A DNA stretch of 64,000 nt. It comes from Pontibacterium sp049599735 (GTDB taxonomy: Bacteria > Pseudomonadota > Gammaproteobacteria > Pseudomonadales > Balneatricaceae). The number at the start of each line of letters is the position of its first letter. Position 1 is the stretch's first letter. The DNA lies in NCBI GenBank assembly GCA_049599735.1, contig JBMYOX010000004.1, positions 37,770-101,769 of the forward strand, written 5' to 3'. The translations under genes and the position numbers were made by a program. Under the pieces are notes generated by a model. The model ran no database searches. It was not told where the DNA came from and saw nothing but the letters and a program-made list of their open reading frames with translations. Positions 25,845-34,690 of the stretch are shown here, in pieces.

Positions 25845-27091
25845 TAGCCTGTAACCCTTTCCGGAACCGGTTTAGTACTTTCCATTTTGGTATATAACGG
25901 CATCAGGAAGAAGTACGCGAAGTACAGCGCAGTACAGATCTGAGCCACCAAAGTACGACCTGGGCTGGAAGCCACTACACCCAGGTAACCCAGCACAACA
26001 AAGGAGATACAGAAGACAGCCAGGGCAACCTTGCTGATAACACCTTTGTAACGAATGGATTTAACCGGGCTACGATCCAGCCAGGGCAGCACGAACAGAA
26101 TAGCGATAGCACCACCCATCACAACAACACCCGGGAACTGAGAACCCGCAATAGGCGGAATCGCACGCAGCATTGCGTAGAATGGCGTGAAGTACCAGAC
26201 AGGCGCTATGTGCTCAGGCGTTTTCAGCGGGTTAGCCGGTTCGAAGTTTGGAGCCTCTATCAGATAGCCGCCACCCTCAGGGAAGAAGAAGACAACCGCA
26301 CAGAAGACAAACAGGAATACAACCACACCCACAATATCTTTAACGGAGTAATAAGGGTGGAAAGGTATGCCGTCCAGAGGAACGCCATTTTCGTCTTTCT
26401 TCTCTTTGATTTCGATGCCGTCCGGGTTGTTAGAACCCACTTCGTGCAGTGCGATAATATGCAGCACAACCAGCGCCAGCAGCACGATTGGCAATGCAAT
26501 AACATGCAAAGAGAAGAAACGGTTCAGTGTGATACCCGATATGACATAATCACCACGAATCCACAAAGAAAGGTCTTCACCAATAATTGGAACCGCAGAG
26601 AACAGGGAAACAATTACCTGGGCACCCCAGTAAGACATCTGACCCCATGGCAGCAGGTAACCCATAAAGGCTTCAGCCATCAGCGCCAGGTAGATAGTCA
26701 TACCGAAGATCCAGATAAGCTCGCGAGGTTTACGGTAAGAACCGTACATCATGCCGCGCAGCATATGCAGATAAACAACCACAAAGAATGCAGACGCACC
26801 CGTTGAGTGCATGTAACGCAAGAGCCAGCCATAATCCACATCACGCATGATGTATTCAACAGATGCAAATGCACCATCTGCCGTTGGGTTATAGCTCATG
26901 GTCAGCCAGATACCGGTCAGGATCTGGTTAACCAGAACCAGCATGGCCAACGAACCAAAGAAATACCAAAAGTTAAAGTTCTTTGGTGCATAGTATTTTG
27001 ACAGATGATCTTCCCACATTGCGGTTGCAGGAAAACGATCATCAATCCAGCCCATAATGCCTGGATTTCCTTTATTGCGGTAACCAGCCAT
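25844..27091 (-). CDS. petB: Cytochrome b of the bc1 complex
   Basis: Core membrane subunit (415 aa) with two b hemes and the quinol oxidation and reduction sites. Eight hydrophobic helices are visible. Heme-ligand histidine pairs lie in RYMHSTGASAFFVVVYLHMLRG (in parts) and SLHVIALPIVLLALVVLHI. The Qo-site PEWY motif is APVWYFTPFYAML here: the sequence reads P-V-W-Y rather than P-E-W-Y, which is known in parts of the proteobacteria. It overlaps petA (TAATG) and petC. Confidence 0.97.
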   Translation of the reverse strand: MAGYRNKGNPGIMGWIDDRFPATAMWEDHLSKYYAPKNFNFWYFFGSLAMLVLVNQILTGIWLTMSYNPTADGAFASVEYIMRDVDYGWLLRYMHSTGASAFFVVVYLHMLRGMMYGSYRKPRELIWIFGMTIYLALMAEAFMGYLLPWGQMSYWGAQVIVSLFSAVPIIGEDLSLWIRGDYVISGITLNRFFSLHVIALPIVLLALVVLHIIALHEVGSNNPDGIEIKEKKDENGVPLDGIPFHPYYSVKDIVGVVVFLFVFCAVVFFFPEGGGYLIEAPNFEPANPLKTPEHIAPVWYFTPFYAMLRAIPPIAGSQFPGVVVMGGAIAILFVLPWLDRSPVKSIRYKGVISKVALAVFCISFVVLGYLGVVASSPGRTLVAQICTALYFAYFFLMPLYTKMESTKPVPERVTG

Positions 27092-27687
27092 TATGCAGTC
27101 TCCTGATCCAGGCCAACAATGATCACATCATCACTTTCATAATAATGCGGCGGAATCACAAGATTTGTCGGTGCAGGTGAGCCTTTAACTACACGACCAG
27201 ACAAATCAAAGCGGGAGCCGTGGCATGGGCAGTAGAAACCACCTATCCAGTCTGCGCCCAGATCTTCCGGTGCAATTTCAGGCCGATACGTCGGGGAGCA
27301 ACCCAGGTGCGTACAAATACCTACCAGCACCACGATATCTTCACGAATGGCACGTGCCGCGGTACCCGGCACATACTCAGGCTGCTGAGGCACTGCTGAG
27401 TTAGGATCCGCCAGTGTCGGATCCAGCCCCGGCAGTTTTGCCAACGCCTCGTCACTACGACGAACAACCCATACCGGCTTGCCACGCCATTTCACGATTG
27501 CCTGCTGGCCTGGCTCAAGCTTGCTGACATCCACCTTTACAGGTGCACCAGCCGTCCTCGCCTTGGCACTTGGGTTCCAGGAAGCTACGAATGGGACAGC
27601 CGCTCCTACAGCACCAACCGCACCAACTGCGGATGTAGCACCAATCAGGAGGCGACGCCGACCCTTATTCACGCCGTCATTGCTCAT
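27091..27687 (-). CDS. petA: Rieske iron-sulfur subunit of the bc1 complex
   Basis: Ubiquinol-cytochrome c reductase iron-sulfur protein, 198 aa. N-terminal twin-arginine-type signal anchor: NKGRRRLLIGATSAVGAVGA. The 2Fe-2S ligands are in CTHLGC (Cys125, His127) and CPCHGSRFD (Cys153, His156), with Cys130 and Cys155 forming the disulfide. First gene of petABC; upstream is a 270-bp gap and then the rpsI terminator. Confidence 0.97.
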   Translation of the reverse strand: MSNDGVNKGRRRLLIGATSAVGAVGAVGAAVPFVASWNPSAKARTAGAPVKVDVSKLEPGQQAIVKWRGKPVWVVRRSDEALAKLPGLDPTLADPNSAVPQQPEYVPGTAARAIREDIVVLVGICTHLGCSPTYRPEIAPEDLGADWIGGFYCPCHGSRFDLSGRVVKGSPAPTNLVIPPHYYESDDVIIVGLDQETA

Positions 27688-27891
27688 TTACAAAGTTCTC
27701 CCCTACTCGACCTAAGGCTTTTTGCACATGCAAAAAACGGTTGGCCGCTAAGAATAAAAAGCCACGGATTCATGGATTCTGAAAATGGCCCGATATTAAA
27801 GAAAACCCCCTTATCTTACAAGGTGAATTACACTTTACGGGCCAATATTAGATTAAAGTATTGACCTGAACACGGGCAGAAATTCAGACAT

Positions 27892-27928
27892 AAAAAAACG
27901 CCTGAACCCAAAGGATGCAGACGTTTTC
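27892..27928 (-). terminator. Terminator of rplM-rpsI
   Basis: AAAACGCCTG (27895-27904) and CAGACGTTTT (27918-27927) pair at nine of ten positions with a 13-nt loop, followed on the minus strand by a T run, about 35 bp after the rpsI stop. Confidence 0.8.
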
Positions 27929-27960
27929 TGAATACCGCACCGCATACGCGGCGCAATAAA

Positions 27961-28353
27961 TTAACGCTTGGAGAACTGTGGCTTCTTACGTGCTTTACGC
28001 AGACCCACTTTCTTACGTTCAACCATACGTGCATCACGTGTTACATAACCTGCTTCACGCAGTGACGGACGCAGTGTCTCATCATATTCCATCAGTGCAC
28101 GTGTGATACCGTGACGAATAGCACCGGCCTGACCTGTACCGCCGCCGCCTTTAACCGTCACGTAGACGTCAAATTTACCCAGGTTATCAGTCAGTTCCAG
28201 TGGCTGACGCACGATCATGCGTGCAGTCTCACGACCAAAAAACTGATCCAGAGTACGATCATTTACAACGATGTTGCCAGTGCCCGGACGCAGAAAAACA
28301 CGAGCAGTGGAGGTTTTACGACGGCCTGTGCCGTAATACTGTGTAGTAGACAT
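27961..28353 (-). CDS. rpsI: 30S ribosomal protein S9
   Basis: Small-subunit protein whose C-terminal tail reaches the P-site tRNA. 130 aa, with QYYGTGRRKTSTARVFLRPG, VKGGGGTGQAGAIRHGITRAL and the invariant C-terminal KKPQFSKR. It is 13 bp after rplM, the universal rplM-rpsI pair. Confidence 0.99.
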   Translation of the reverse strand: MSTTQYYGTGRRKTSTARVFLRPGTGNIVVNDRTLDQFFGRETARMIVRQPLELTDNLGKFDVYVTVKGGGGTGQAGAIRHGITRALMEYDETLRPSLREAGYVTRDARMVERKKVGLRKARKKPQFSKR

Positions 28354-28366
28354 ATCAACCTTCCCC

Positions 28367-28795
28367 TTAGATGTTCAGTTCTTTAGGCTGCTGAGCCTGA
28401 TGCGGATGTTCGGAACCAGCGTACACTTTCATCTTGGAGTACATAGTACGACCCAGAGGACCTTTTGGCAGCATGCCTTTAACAGCCAGCTCAATAGTAC
28501 GCTCAGGGAAAGTGTCGATCATCTTCTGGAAGGAAGCTTCTTTCAGACCACCAGGATAACCGGTGTGACGGTAGTACATTTTATCGGTACGCTTGTTACC
28601 GGAAACATGTACTTTCTCAGCATTGATAACAACAATGTAATCGCCGGTATCAACATGAGGAGTGTATTCAGCTTTATGCTTGCCACGCAGACGGCGTGCA
28701 ATTTCAGTAGCCATACGACCCAGAGTTTTGCCCTCTGCGTCAATTACATACCAGTCGCGTTTTACTTCGGCTGGTTTAGCAACGAAAGTTTTCAT
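28367..28795 (-). CDS. rplM: 50S ribosomal protein L13
   Basis: Early-assembling large-subunit protein, 142 aa. Typical KRDWYVIDAEGKTLGRMATEIARRLRGKHK in parts, HTGYPGGLKE and GMLPKGPLGR motifs. First gene of the rplM-rpsI operon. The 190-bp upstream gap towards zapE carries a 10-bp inverted repeat and the promoter. Confidence 0.99.
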   Translation of the reverse strand: MKTFVAKPAEVKRDWYVIDAEGKTLGRMATEIARRLRGKHKAEYTPHVDTGDYIVVINAEKVHVSGNKRTDKMYYRHTGYPGGLKEASFQKMIDTFPERTIELAVKGMLPKGPLGRTMYSKMKVYAGSEHPHQAQQPKELNI

Positions 28796-28867
28796 CGGTA
28801 TTCGCCTTCACTTAATTCAGAGCTAACAATAAGCAACGCTTACGATCGACCTGACTTATAATTATTG

Positions 28868-28893
28868 GTTGTTTTTGCTCTATCAAAAACAAC
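28868..28893 (-). promoter_or_regulatory. Perfect 10-bp hairpin in the rplM leader
   Basis: GTTGTTTTTG (28868-28877) and CAAAAACAAC (28884-28893) form a perfect stem with a 6-nt loop about 75-100 bp upstream of the rplM start. A TATAAT on the minus strand (about 28924-28929) lies just upstream, so the stem would be at the very 5' end of the transcript. It could be an L13 autoregulatory or mRNA-stability element; alternatively the 3' end of zapE mRNA. Confidence 0.5.
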
Positions 28894-28989
28894 AATTACC
28901 TTTACCAAAATTAAAGGAGCGCGAATTATAGACAAGATGCGCCCTTATTTCGAGGTGTTTTTACATAAAAAGCAGCGTTTTTTGACAGA

Positions 28990-30096
28990 TCAGGCCCGAT
29001 GCTCGCGTGCCAGGTAGTCATGGGATTGCATTTCCAGCAAACGACTCTGGGTACGCTCAATTTCAAACTCAAGACGCCCACCCGAATAAATTTCATGGAT
29101 CTGCTTTTCAGCAGACACAATCAGCTTTACGCCGCTATCGTAAAATTCATCCACCATGTTGATAAACCGGCGGGCCGCATCGTCATTCGAGCGACCAAGC
29201 TCCGGTATATTACTAACCAGCACCGCATGATAGATTTTTGCCAGCTCGATATAGTCGTTTTGTGAACGCGGTCCTTCACAAAGTTCGCTGAAGTTAAACC
29301 AGACCACATCTTCACAGCAACGGCGTGAAGCGATACCCCTGCCGTTAATTTCTACAAGCTCACCTTCAACCACTTCATCCAGATCCGGCGCCAGGCTTTC
29401 GAAACTTGTATTCAGGCTTTCATCTGCCTTGTCGTCCAGCGGATAGTGATAAAGCTCTGCCTGCTCCAGTGCGCGCAAACGGTAATCCACACCGCCATCA
29501 ACATTAAGCACTTCAGTATGTTTGTTTAACAACGCAATAGCCGGTAGAAAACGTGCGCGCTGCAGGCCGTTATTATACAAACCATCAGGCACTATATTGG
29601 ACGTAGCCACCAGAGAAACGCCGTTAGCAAACAGCTGCTCAAGCAGACCACCGAGAATCATCGCATCAGTAATATCCGACACAAAAAATTCATCAAAACA
29701 AATAATCCGGGTTTCTTCGGCGTATTTTTTACCGATGACCACCAGCGGATTCGGTGTACCGTCCAGCGCCCTTAACTCCTGATGCACACGCTGCATAAAG
29801 CGGTGAAAGTGGGTACGCATTTTCTGCTCAAAAGGCAGGCTGTCATAAAAGGTGTCCATCAGGTAGGTCTTACCCCGACCGACCCCACCCCAGAAATAAA
29901 GGCCTTTTACCGGTTCTGTCACTTCAGGTTTAAATTTCCGGGAGAAACGCTGCATTAAACCTTTCTTAGGCTGAACGGGTTCAGCAACCAGATCCTCATA
30001 CAGTCGCTGGAGGTTTTTAACCGCCATTTCCTGCGCAGGATCGTAAGAAAAATCGTCTCGTTCCAGGTCCTTTTTATACCGCTCTAAAGGGGTCAT
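28990..30096 (-). CDS. zapE: Cell-division ATPase ZapE (AFG1-like)
   Basis: AAA-type ATPase (368 aa) that acts at the division site and modulates FtsZ in E. coli; eukaryotic AFG1/LACE1 relatives act in mitochondrial proteostasis. Walker A is WGGVGRGKTYLMD and Walker B region IICFDEFFVSDITDAMIL; LVATSNIVPDGLYNNGLQRARFLPAI follows. ATG 30096 (MTPLERYKKDLE) is preferred over GTG three codons upstream; no strong ribosome binding site separates them. Position upstream of rplM is conserved. Confidence 0.94.
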   Translation of the reverse strand: MTPLERYKKDLERDDFSYDPAQEMAVKNLQRLYEDLVAEPVQPKKGLMQRFSRKFKPEVTEPVKGLYFWGGVGRGKTYLMDTFYDSLPFEQKMRTHFHRFMQRVHQELRALDGTPNPLVVIGKKYAEETRIICFDEFFVSDITDAMILGGLLEQLFANGVSLVATSNIVPDGLYNNGLQRARFLPAIALLNKHTEVLNVDGGVDYRLRALEQAELYHYPLDDKADESLNTSFESLAPDLDEVVEGELVEINGRGIASRRCCEDVVWFNFSELCEGPRSQNDYIELAKIYHAVLVSNIPELGRSNDDAARRFINMVDEFYDSGVKLIVSAEKQIHEIYSGGRLEFEIERTQSRLLEMQSHDYLAREHRA

Positions 30097-30210
30097 AGCC
30101 GCCACATCACTTTATCATTGGTTATCTATTGCACGGGGGCTGAACTTTACCCATCTGCACTCTATTTAGCAAATGCAACAAAAGACTAAGCCAGGAACAA
30201 AAAATCGTGA

Positions 30211-30924
30211 TTATGCCAGACCCAAAAGATGAATTAGCCAGGGCAGCACAAAGGCTGTAAAAGTCCCGGTCATACCCATTGCCAGACCGCCAAAAGCACC
30301 GGCAAGCGCTCCGTATTCAAAGGCATAAGCCGTACCCATCGCATGAGCTGCCACTCCCAGCGAAAAACCTTTTATTGCCGGATCAGTGACCTTTAAAACA
30401 CGGCATACCAGCGGGGCCATCAGGCAACCTAACGCCCCCGTAATTAAAACCAGCCCGGCGGTCAGTGACGGATACCCCCCGATTTTTTCAGAAACCCCGA
30501 TAGCGATCGGTGTAGTCACGGACTTAGGCGCCAGCGACAGCAGTGCCTGCATGGAAAGATCCAGCCAGAGCCCAACCGCAATCGCTGTAAGGGCCGCCAC
30601 CAACGCACCCACCACACAAGCCACCAGCAACGGCACTAACATAGAGCGCACCCGCGCCAGGTTGTCATAAAGCGGAACCGCCAGCGCTACAACCGCAGGC
30701 CCCAGCAGGAAATGAATAAACCGCGAGCCTTCCTGATAAACCCCGTAGCTTGTATCGGTTAACTTCAGCAGTGCAATAATCAGCAGCAAGCCGACAACAA
30801 CCGGATGCAGCAACGGTGTTCGCCCTGCTTTACGGTTAACCCAGGAGGCCACCAAAAAAGCGACCACCGTCACAATAATCCATAACAGGGGAGAGGTTTT
30901 TATCGTTAACCACCAGGCTGTCAT
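30211..30924 (-). CDS. LrgB/CidB-family membrane protein (YohK type)
   Basis: Polytopic inner-membrane protein of 237 aa, partner of an LrgA-like protein. The family was named for murein hydrolase export in staphylococci; plant and some bacterial members transport glycolate, glycerate or pyruvate. Hallmarks here are LALAPKSVTTPIAIGVSEKIGG-type segment (LSLAPKSVTTPIAIGV) and GVAAHAMGTAYAFEYGALAGAFGGLAMG in parts. Start overlaps the lrgA-like stop by 4 bp (ATGA). Function here not determined. Confidence 0.87.
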   Translation of the reverse strand: MTAWWLTIKTSPLLWIIVTVVAFLVASWVNRKAGRTPLLHPVVVGLLLIIALLKLTDTSYGVYQEGSRFIHFLLGPAVVALAVPLYDNLARVRSMLVPLLVACVVGALVAALTAIAVGLWLDLSMQALLSLAPKSVTTPIAIGVSEKIGGYPSLTAGLVLITGALGCLMAPLVCRVLKVTDPAIKGFSLGVAAHAMGTAYAFEYGALAGAFGGLAMGMTGTFTAFVLPWLIHLLGLA

Positions 30925-31301
30925 TTCTCATCTCCCTCAGGCGCCTCTGAGGATTTGGCAGAAATCATCAACTTTAATAACCCGGTGACAACCAGCAGGG
31001 TAACCAGCGTACTCATCACCAACGCCGCCAGAATCACTGTCCATTCAGCAGCAATCAACTGGTAATGCACCATCAACCCCACCCCGGCCGGTACCAGCAG
31101 AAGCGGCAAAATACCCAGCAGTCCCTGGGCACTGGTGCGTAAATTTTCACTCACCTCACCCCGCACCATCAAACCGATCAGCAGCAACAGCATGCCCACC
31201 ACCGCACCGGGCACCGGGATAGCCAGCACATAGACAATCAACTCACCCAGCAACTGACAACACAGTAGTACCAGAAAACCTGCCACCATCGTTTTTAACA
31301 C
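30921..31301 (-). CDS. LrgA/CidA-family membrane protein (YohJ type)
   Basis: Small holin-like inner-membrane protein of 126 aa with four hydrophobic helices. The conserved loop IPVPGAVVGMLLLL and LLLVPAGVGLMVHYQLI are characteristic. It is translationally coupled to the LrgB-like gene; the two form one carrier or export unit. The frame begins with GTG 31301 (VLKTMVAG); ATG 31289 is an alternative start with GGGG further upstream. Confidence 0.87.
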   Translation of the reverse strand: MLKTMVAGFLVLLCCQLLGELIVYVLAIPVPGAVVGMLLLLIGLMVRGEVSENLRTSAQGLLGILPLLLVPAGVGLMVHYQLIAAEWTVILAALVMSTLVTLLVVTGLLKLMISAKSSEAPEGDEK

Positions 31302-31404
31302 CCCAGCTTCACATCAATTTTTTAACCATCCATCAGACGCGCATTATACGACCAGAAATTCCAACTGGCTGTCTAAATTCTTTGAAGCCGTTACCGCCAG
31401 CGAT

Positions 31405-31429
31405 AAAAAACGCCAGCATTAAGCTGGCG
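31405..31429 (-). terminator. Terminator of the PCuAC gene
   Basis: CGCCAGC (31411-31417) and GCTGGCG (31423-31429), perfect 7-bp stem with a 5-nt loop, followed on the minus strand by six T, 30 bp past the stop. Confidence 0.9.
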
Positions 31430-31458
31430 TCAGGCACATCATTTAAAGCAAACAAGTA

Positions 31459-31956
31459 TCAGGAATGCTTATGCTTCATTTTATGGCCTGTCGGCATGGC
31501 TCTGACAGGGGCCTCAATTTCCAGCACTGCTCCGGATTTAAAACCCAGGCTAACCGGCACTAACTGCCCGGCTTTCAACGGACTGTTCAAGTTGATTAAC
31601 ATCACATGATAACCACCTGGCTTCATCATGACCTTACCCTGGGACGGTATGCGCAGCCCTTTGACCTCTGACATCGCCATCACACCGTCTTTCATCGAGG
31701 TCTGGTGAACCTCAACCGCTTCAGCGACCGGACTGGCTGCACTCACAACCACCTGATCCTGAGACCCGGTATTCTTTATCAGCATATAGGCGGCCGAATT
31801 ACCGGCTACTGGCGGTACCAGGCGCACCCAGGCATCCGTCACTTGCAAGCCCGTACTCCCTGCGGTTGCCTCAGACGCACCCGGGGACGCTGCAAACAAA
31901 ACACCGGAAAATACACATGCAACAACACCAAAAAAACCAGGCAGTTTGGATTTCAT
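31459..31956 (-). CDS. Periplasmic copper chaperone PCu(A)C
   Basis: Exported copper-binding protein (165 aa) that supplies Cu(I) to the CuA/CuB centres of cytochrome oxidase or to other cuproproteins. The start at 31956 (MKSKLPGFFGVVACVFSGVLFA) has AGGAGA upstream and a signal peptide; two upstream in-frame ATGs are rejected. The H-M-x-H-x-M copper site is visible as EVHQTSMKDGVMAM with a downstream GGYHVMLINL, and the C-terminus is histidine/methionine-rich (HKMKHKHS). Monocistronic with its own terminator. Confidence 0.9.
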   Translation of the reverse strand: MKSKLPGFFGVVACVFSGVLFAASPGASEATAGSTGLQVTDAWVRLVPPVAGNSAAYMLIKNTGSQDQVVVSAASPVAEAVEVHQTSMKDGVMAMSEVKGLRIPSQGKVMMKPGGYHVMLINLNSPLKAGQLVPVSLGFKSGAVLEIEAPVRAMPTGHKMKHKHS

Positions 31957-32277
31957 AACCATTCTCCTAAAAAGTTGCCCCATAATACTGATCAAAGTGA
32001 GCCGATGGGATGCGGCATATTGTCACTGCATGAACAATCCGAAAACGATGGCGCTCAACAAAACACGATGTATTTTCAGACCTGTACACTTAAATGCAGC
32101 GTGCAGATACATGCCCAGGCACAAATTCTCAATTAAGTTATATCGTTATAACCCTGACCAGAATCAAACGCCTTTTATCTCAGGCCCTATATGATTCAAA
32201 AATAACAACCTGCCGATAGCAGTGCCAGATGTGGCTTATCGTTCGCATTTTTTAATGTTAACTGAAGGAGCAATACC

Positions 32278-33915
32278 GTGACCGGATTACTGGGGCATCT
32301 GCGCGTTCGATCTAAAATGCTGATACTGGTATTCGTATCAATTGCCAGTCTAATAAGCATGCAGGCACTTTCGCTCAACGGGCTGTGGCACCACCTCAAC
32401 GCAGAGCGCCAACACGGGCTGATCCAGCTGACCGATATGGCCTCTTCACTGATTGAGCATCAGGAAAAGCTGGTTAGCTCGGGCCAAAAATCAAAAGAGG
32501 CCGGACAAAAAGACGCTCTGGAAGATATTCGCACCTTGCGATACGGTGAAAGCGAGTATTTTTTTGTGCTTGATACCGACCACAATATGCTGATGCATCC
32601 GATCAGCGCCAAGCTCAACGGCGCAAATGTCGCATCCCTGGTCGACACTAACGGTAAGCCTATGATTCAGGACCTGGTCAGCATCGCCAGAAACCAGGGT
32701 GCGGGTTTTGTTGATTATTTCTGGAACCGCCCTGGCGGCACCGAGCCTGTGCAAAAACTTTCTTATGCACGTTACCATTCCAAATGGGGCTGGATTGTTG
32801 GCACGGGGGTTTATACCGATGATATCGAAGCAACCTACCAAAACAGCCTCTGGCTTTCTATCGGACTTTTGATGGCTGCTCTGATCATAACAGGCACCCT
32901 GTCGACCCTGATCACCCGCGCCATTATCCTGCCTGTTAATACGCTAAAAACCACAATGCTCAAGGTCTCTGAAACCCATGACCTCAACCTGCGGGCTAAC
33001 ATTCAAAACAAAGACGAATTTGGTCAGATAGGCTTTGCTTTTGACGATATGATGACTAATTTTCACGACCTGATTCTGGATCTGCGCTCAGCTGCTATAC
33101 AAATGTCCAGCTCTGCGGTGCAACTCTCAGCCACAACCGAACAAACCAGCCAGGGCATGATACGCCAGCAAGCAGAGACCACCCAGGTGGCAACCGCCAT
33201 GAGTGAGATGAACGCAACCGTTCATGATGTTTCCAAAAACACACAGGAAGCCGCCACGGCAGCCCATGATGCAGCACACGCAGCCCACTCTGGCAGGGCT
33301 ATCGTTGAAAACTCTATTACTGCTGTAAAAGCCCTTTCGGACCGATTGACTGATTCTGCAGACCTGACTCATACACTGGAAGATGAAAGCGCAAATATCG
33401 CCAGCATTTTAGAAGTCATCAACGGTATCGCCGAACAAACTAATCTGCTGGCACTTAACGCAGCGATTGAAGCAGCCCGGGCAGGCGAGCATGGCCGGGG
33501 GTTTGCAGTAGTCGCAGATGAGGTGCGCTCACTGTCTGCCCGCACCGCAGAATCAACCCAGGAAATCCGGGCGGTTATCGAACGCCTGCAAAGCGGCACA
33601 CATGCCGCAGCAGACGCAATGACAAACAGCAGCCTTGAGGCTGATGAGGTTGTGCAACAGACATTAAAAGCAGGAGATGCCCTGACGCAGATTTCGTCTG
33701 CAATCGAAGAGATTGATTCGATGACAATTCAGATAGCCAGCGCTTCCGAACAACAAAGTGCAGTAGCCGAAGAAATCAATCAGAACGTACTGAACATCGA
33801 CAGTGTCTCTACCGAAAGCTCGGTGGGTGCCAGCCAAATCGCTCAATCCAGTGAAGCCCTGGCAAAACTGGCCGAACATCTCAGGGAGCTTGCAGAACGT
33901 TTCTCAGCAAAATAA
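32278..33915 (+). CDS. Methyl-accepting chemotaxis protein with single Cache domain
   Basis: Chemoreceptor of 545 aa. It starts with GTG 32278 after GAAGGAG. Transmembrane helix one is about residues 15-35; a periplasmic Cache domain spans about 40-190 (DIRTLRYGESEYFFVLDTDH, FVDYFWNRPGGTEPVQKLSY, WGWIVGTGVY); transmembrane helix two about 195-215. A HAMP domain follows, then the signalling hairpin around residue 385 (NGIAEQTNLLALNAAIEAAR). The Cache type with DxxxYF and W-G-W-V is common in receptors for organic acids; the ligand is not determined. It has no C-terminal CheR pentapeptide. Confidence 0.93.
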   Translation: MTGLLGHLRVRSKMLILVFVSIASLISMQALSLNGLWHHLNAERQHGLIQLTDMASSLIEHQEKLVSSGQKSKEAGQKDALEDIRTLRYGESEYFFVLDTDHNMLMHPISAKLNGANVASLVDTNGKPMIQDLVSIARNQGAGFVDYFWNRPGGTEPVQKLSYARYHSKWGWIVGTGVYTDDIEATYQNSLWLSIGLLMAALIITGTLSTLITRAIILPVNTLKTTMLKVSETHDLNLRANIQNKDEFGQIGFAFDDMMTNFHDLILDLRSAAIQMSSSAVQLSATTEQTSQGMIRQQAETTQVATAMSEMNATVHDVSKNTQEAATAAHDAAHAAHSGRAIVENSITAVKALSDRLTDSADLTHTLEDESANIASILEVINGIAEQTNLLALNAAIEAARAGEHGRGFAVVADEVRSLSARTAESTQEIRAVIERLQSGTHAAADAMTNSSLEADEVVQQTLKAGDALTQISSAIEEIDSMTIQIASASEQQSAVAEEINQNVLNIDSVSTESSVGASQIAQSSEALAKLAEHLRELAERFSAK

Positions 33916-33926
33916 CGAACATATAC

Positions 33927-33961
33927 CTGGCATAAGTGGTCTGACAGGCCGTTTATGCCAG
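33927..33961. terminator. Inverted repeat between convergent chemoreceptor and argO genes
   Basis: CTGGCATAA (33927-33935) and TTATGCCAG (33953-33961), perfect 9-bp arms, with a partly self-complementary 17-nt loop. It sits in the 47-bp gap between the two stop codons and probably ends both transcripts. Confidence 0.65.
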
Positions 33962-33962
33962 A

Positions 33963-34589
33963 TCATTCACTCAGCACCAGCCCAAGCGCGATAGACCACA
34001 TCACCATACAGATAATGCCGTCCAGTATTCGCCATGCCAGTGGCTTACTGAACAAAGGCACCAGCCAGCGCGCACCTAAACTAAGCCCAAAAAACCAGAT
34101 AAAGGAAAAACTGATCGCTCCTGCGGCAAACCATACACGCTGCTCACCCGCATACTGACCGCCGATGCTACCGATAATCACCACTGTATCCAGATAAGCA
34201 TGAGGGTTCAGCAACGTTACCGCCAGCGTCGTCAGCAACGCCGCTTTCAGGCTGCCTGCGGTGGTTTCGCTGGCATTTAATCGCTGATTACGCAGCGCAG
34301 AACGCAGGGCACCAAAGCCATACCAGAAGAGAAAAAGCGCGCCACCCCAACGGGCCAGGCTCAGCCATACATCTGACTGACTGATTAACGCACCTGCACC
34401 GGCCACACCAATCGCAATCAAAACGGCATCAAAAAAGCTACACAAACCGGCAATCGGCCAGTGATACTGCCTTTTTAGGCCTTGTGTCAGCACAAAGGCA
34501 TTCTGCGCACCAATCGCAACAATCAGGCCCGCACTGGTCGCCAGACCTTTAAGAAGCGGTATTAGTTGGGCGGTAAGTATCAGGCTCAT
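33963..34589 (-). CDS. argO: Amino-acid exporter ArgO (LysE family)
   Basis: Inner-membrane exporter of basic amino acids, 208 aa with about six helices. The signature GLIVAIGAQNAFVLTQGLKR is that of LysE/ArgO, and LNPHAYLDTVVIIGSIGGQY is the matching C-terminal motif. GAGGTGA precedes ATG. It is divergent from an argP-type LysR gene, which in known systems activates argO in response to arginine/lysine; the 101-bp gap between starts is the shared control region. Confidence 0.92.
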   Translation of the reverse strand: MSLILTAQLIPLLKGLATSAGLIVAIGAQNAFVLTQGLKRQYHWPIAGLCSFFDAVLIAIGVAGAGALISQSDVWLSLARWGGALFLFWYGFGALRSALRNQRLNASETTAGSLKAALLTTLAVTLLNPHAYLDTVVIIGSIGGQYAGEQRVWFAAGAISFSFIWFFGLSLGARWLVPLFSKPLAWRILDGIICMVMWSIALGLVLSE

Positions 34590-34690
34590 GGTTCACCTCA
34601 GGCTCAGTATGGAAGAAGTGGCGCTATGCTGCCGAAAAGCCTAAAGTTAGTAAAACTAATTATTTTAATATTTCATTAGATATTTTAATT

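Noticed and set aside
26160..26240. Defective cytochrome b because of a P-V-W-Y instead of P-E-W-Y motif
   Set aside because: The PVWY form is known among proteobacterial cytochrome b proteins and the rest of the protein is intact.
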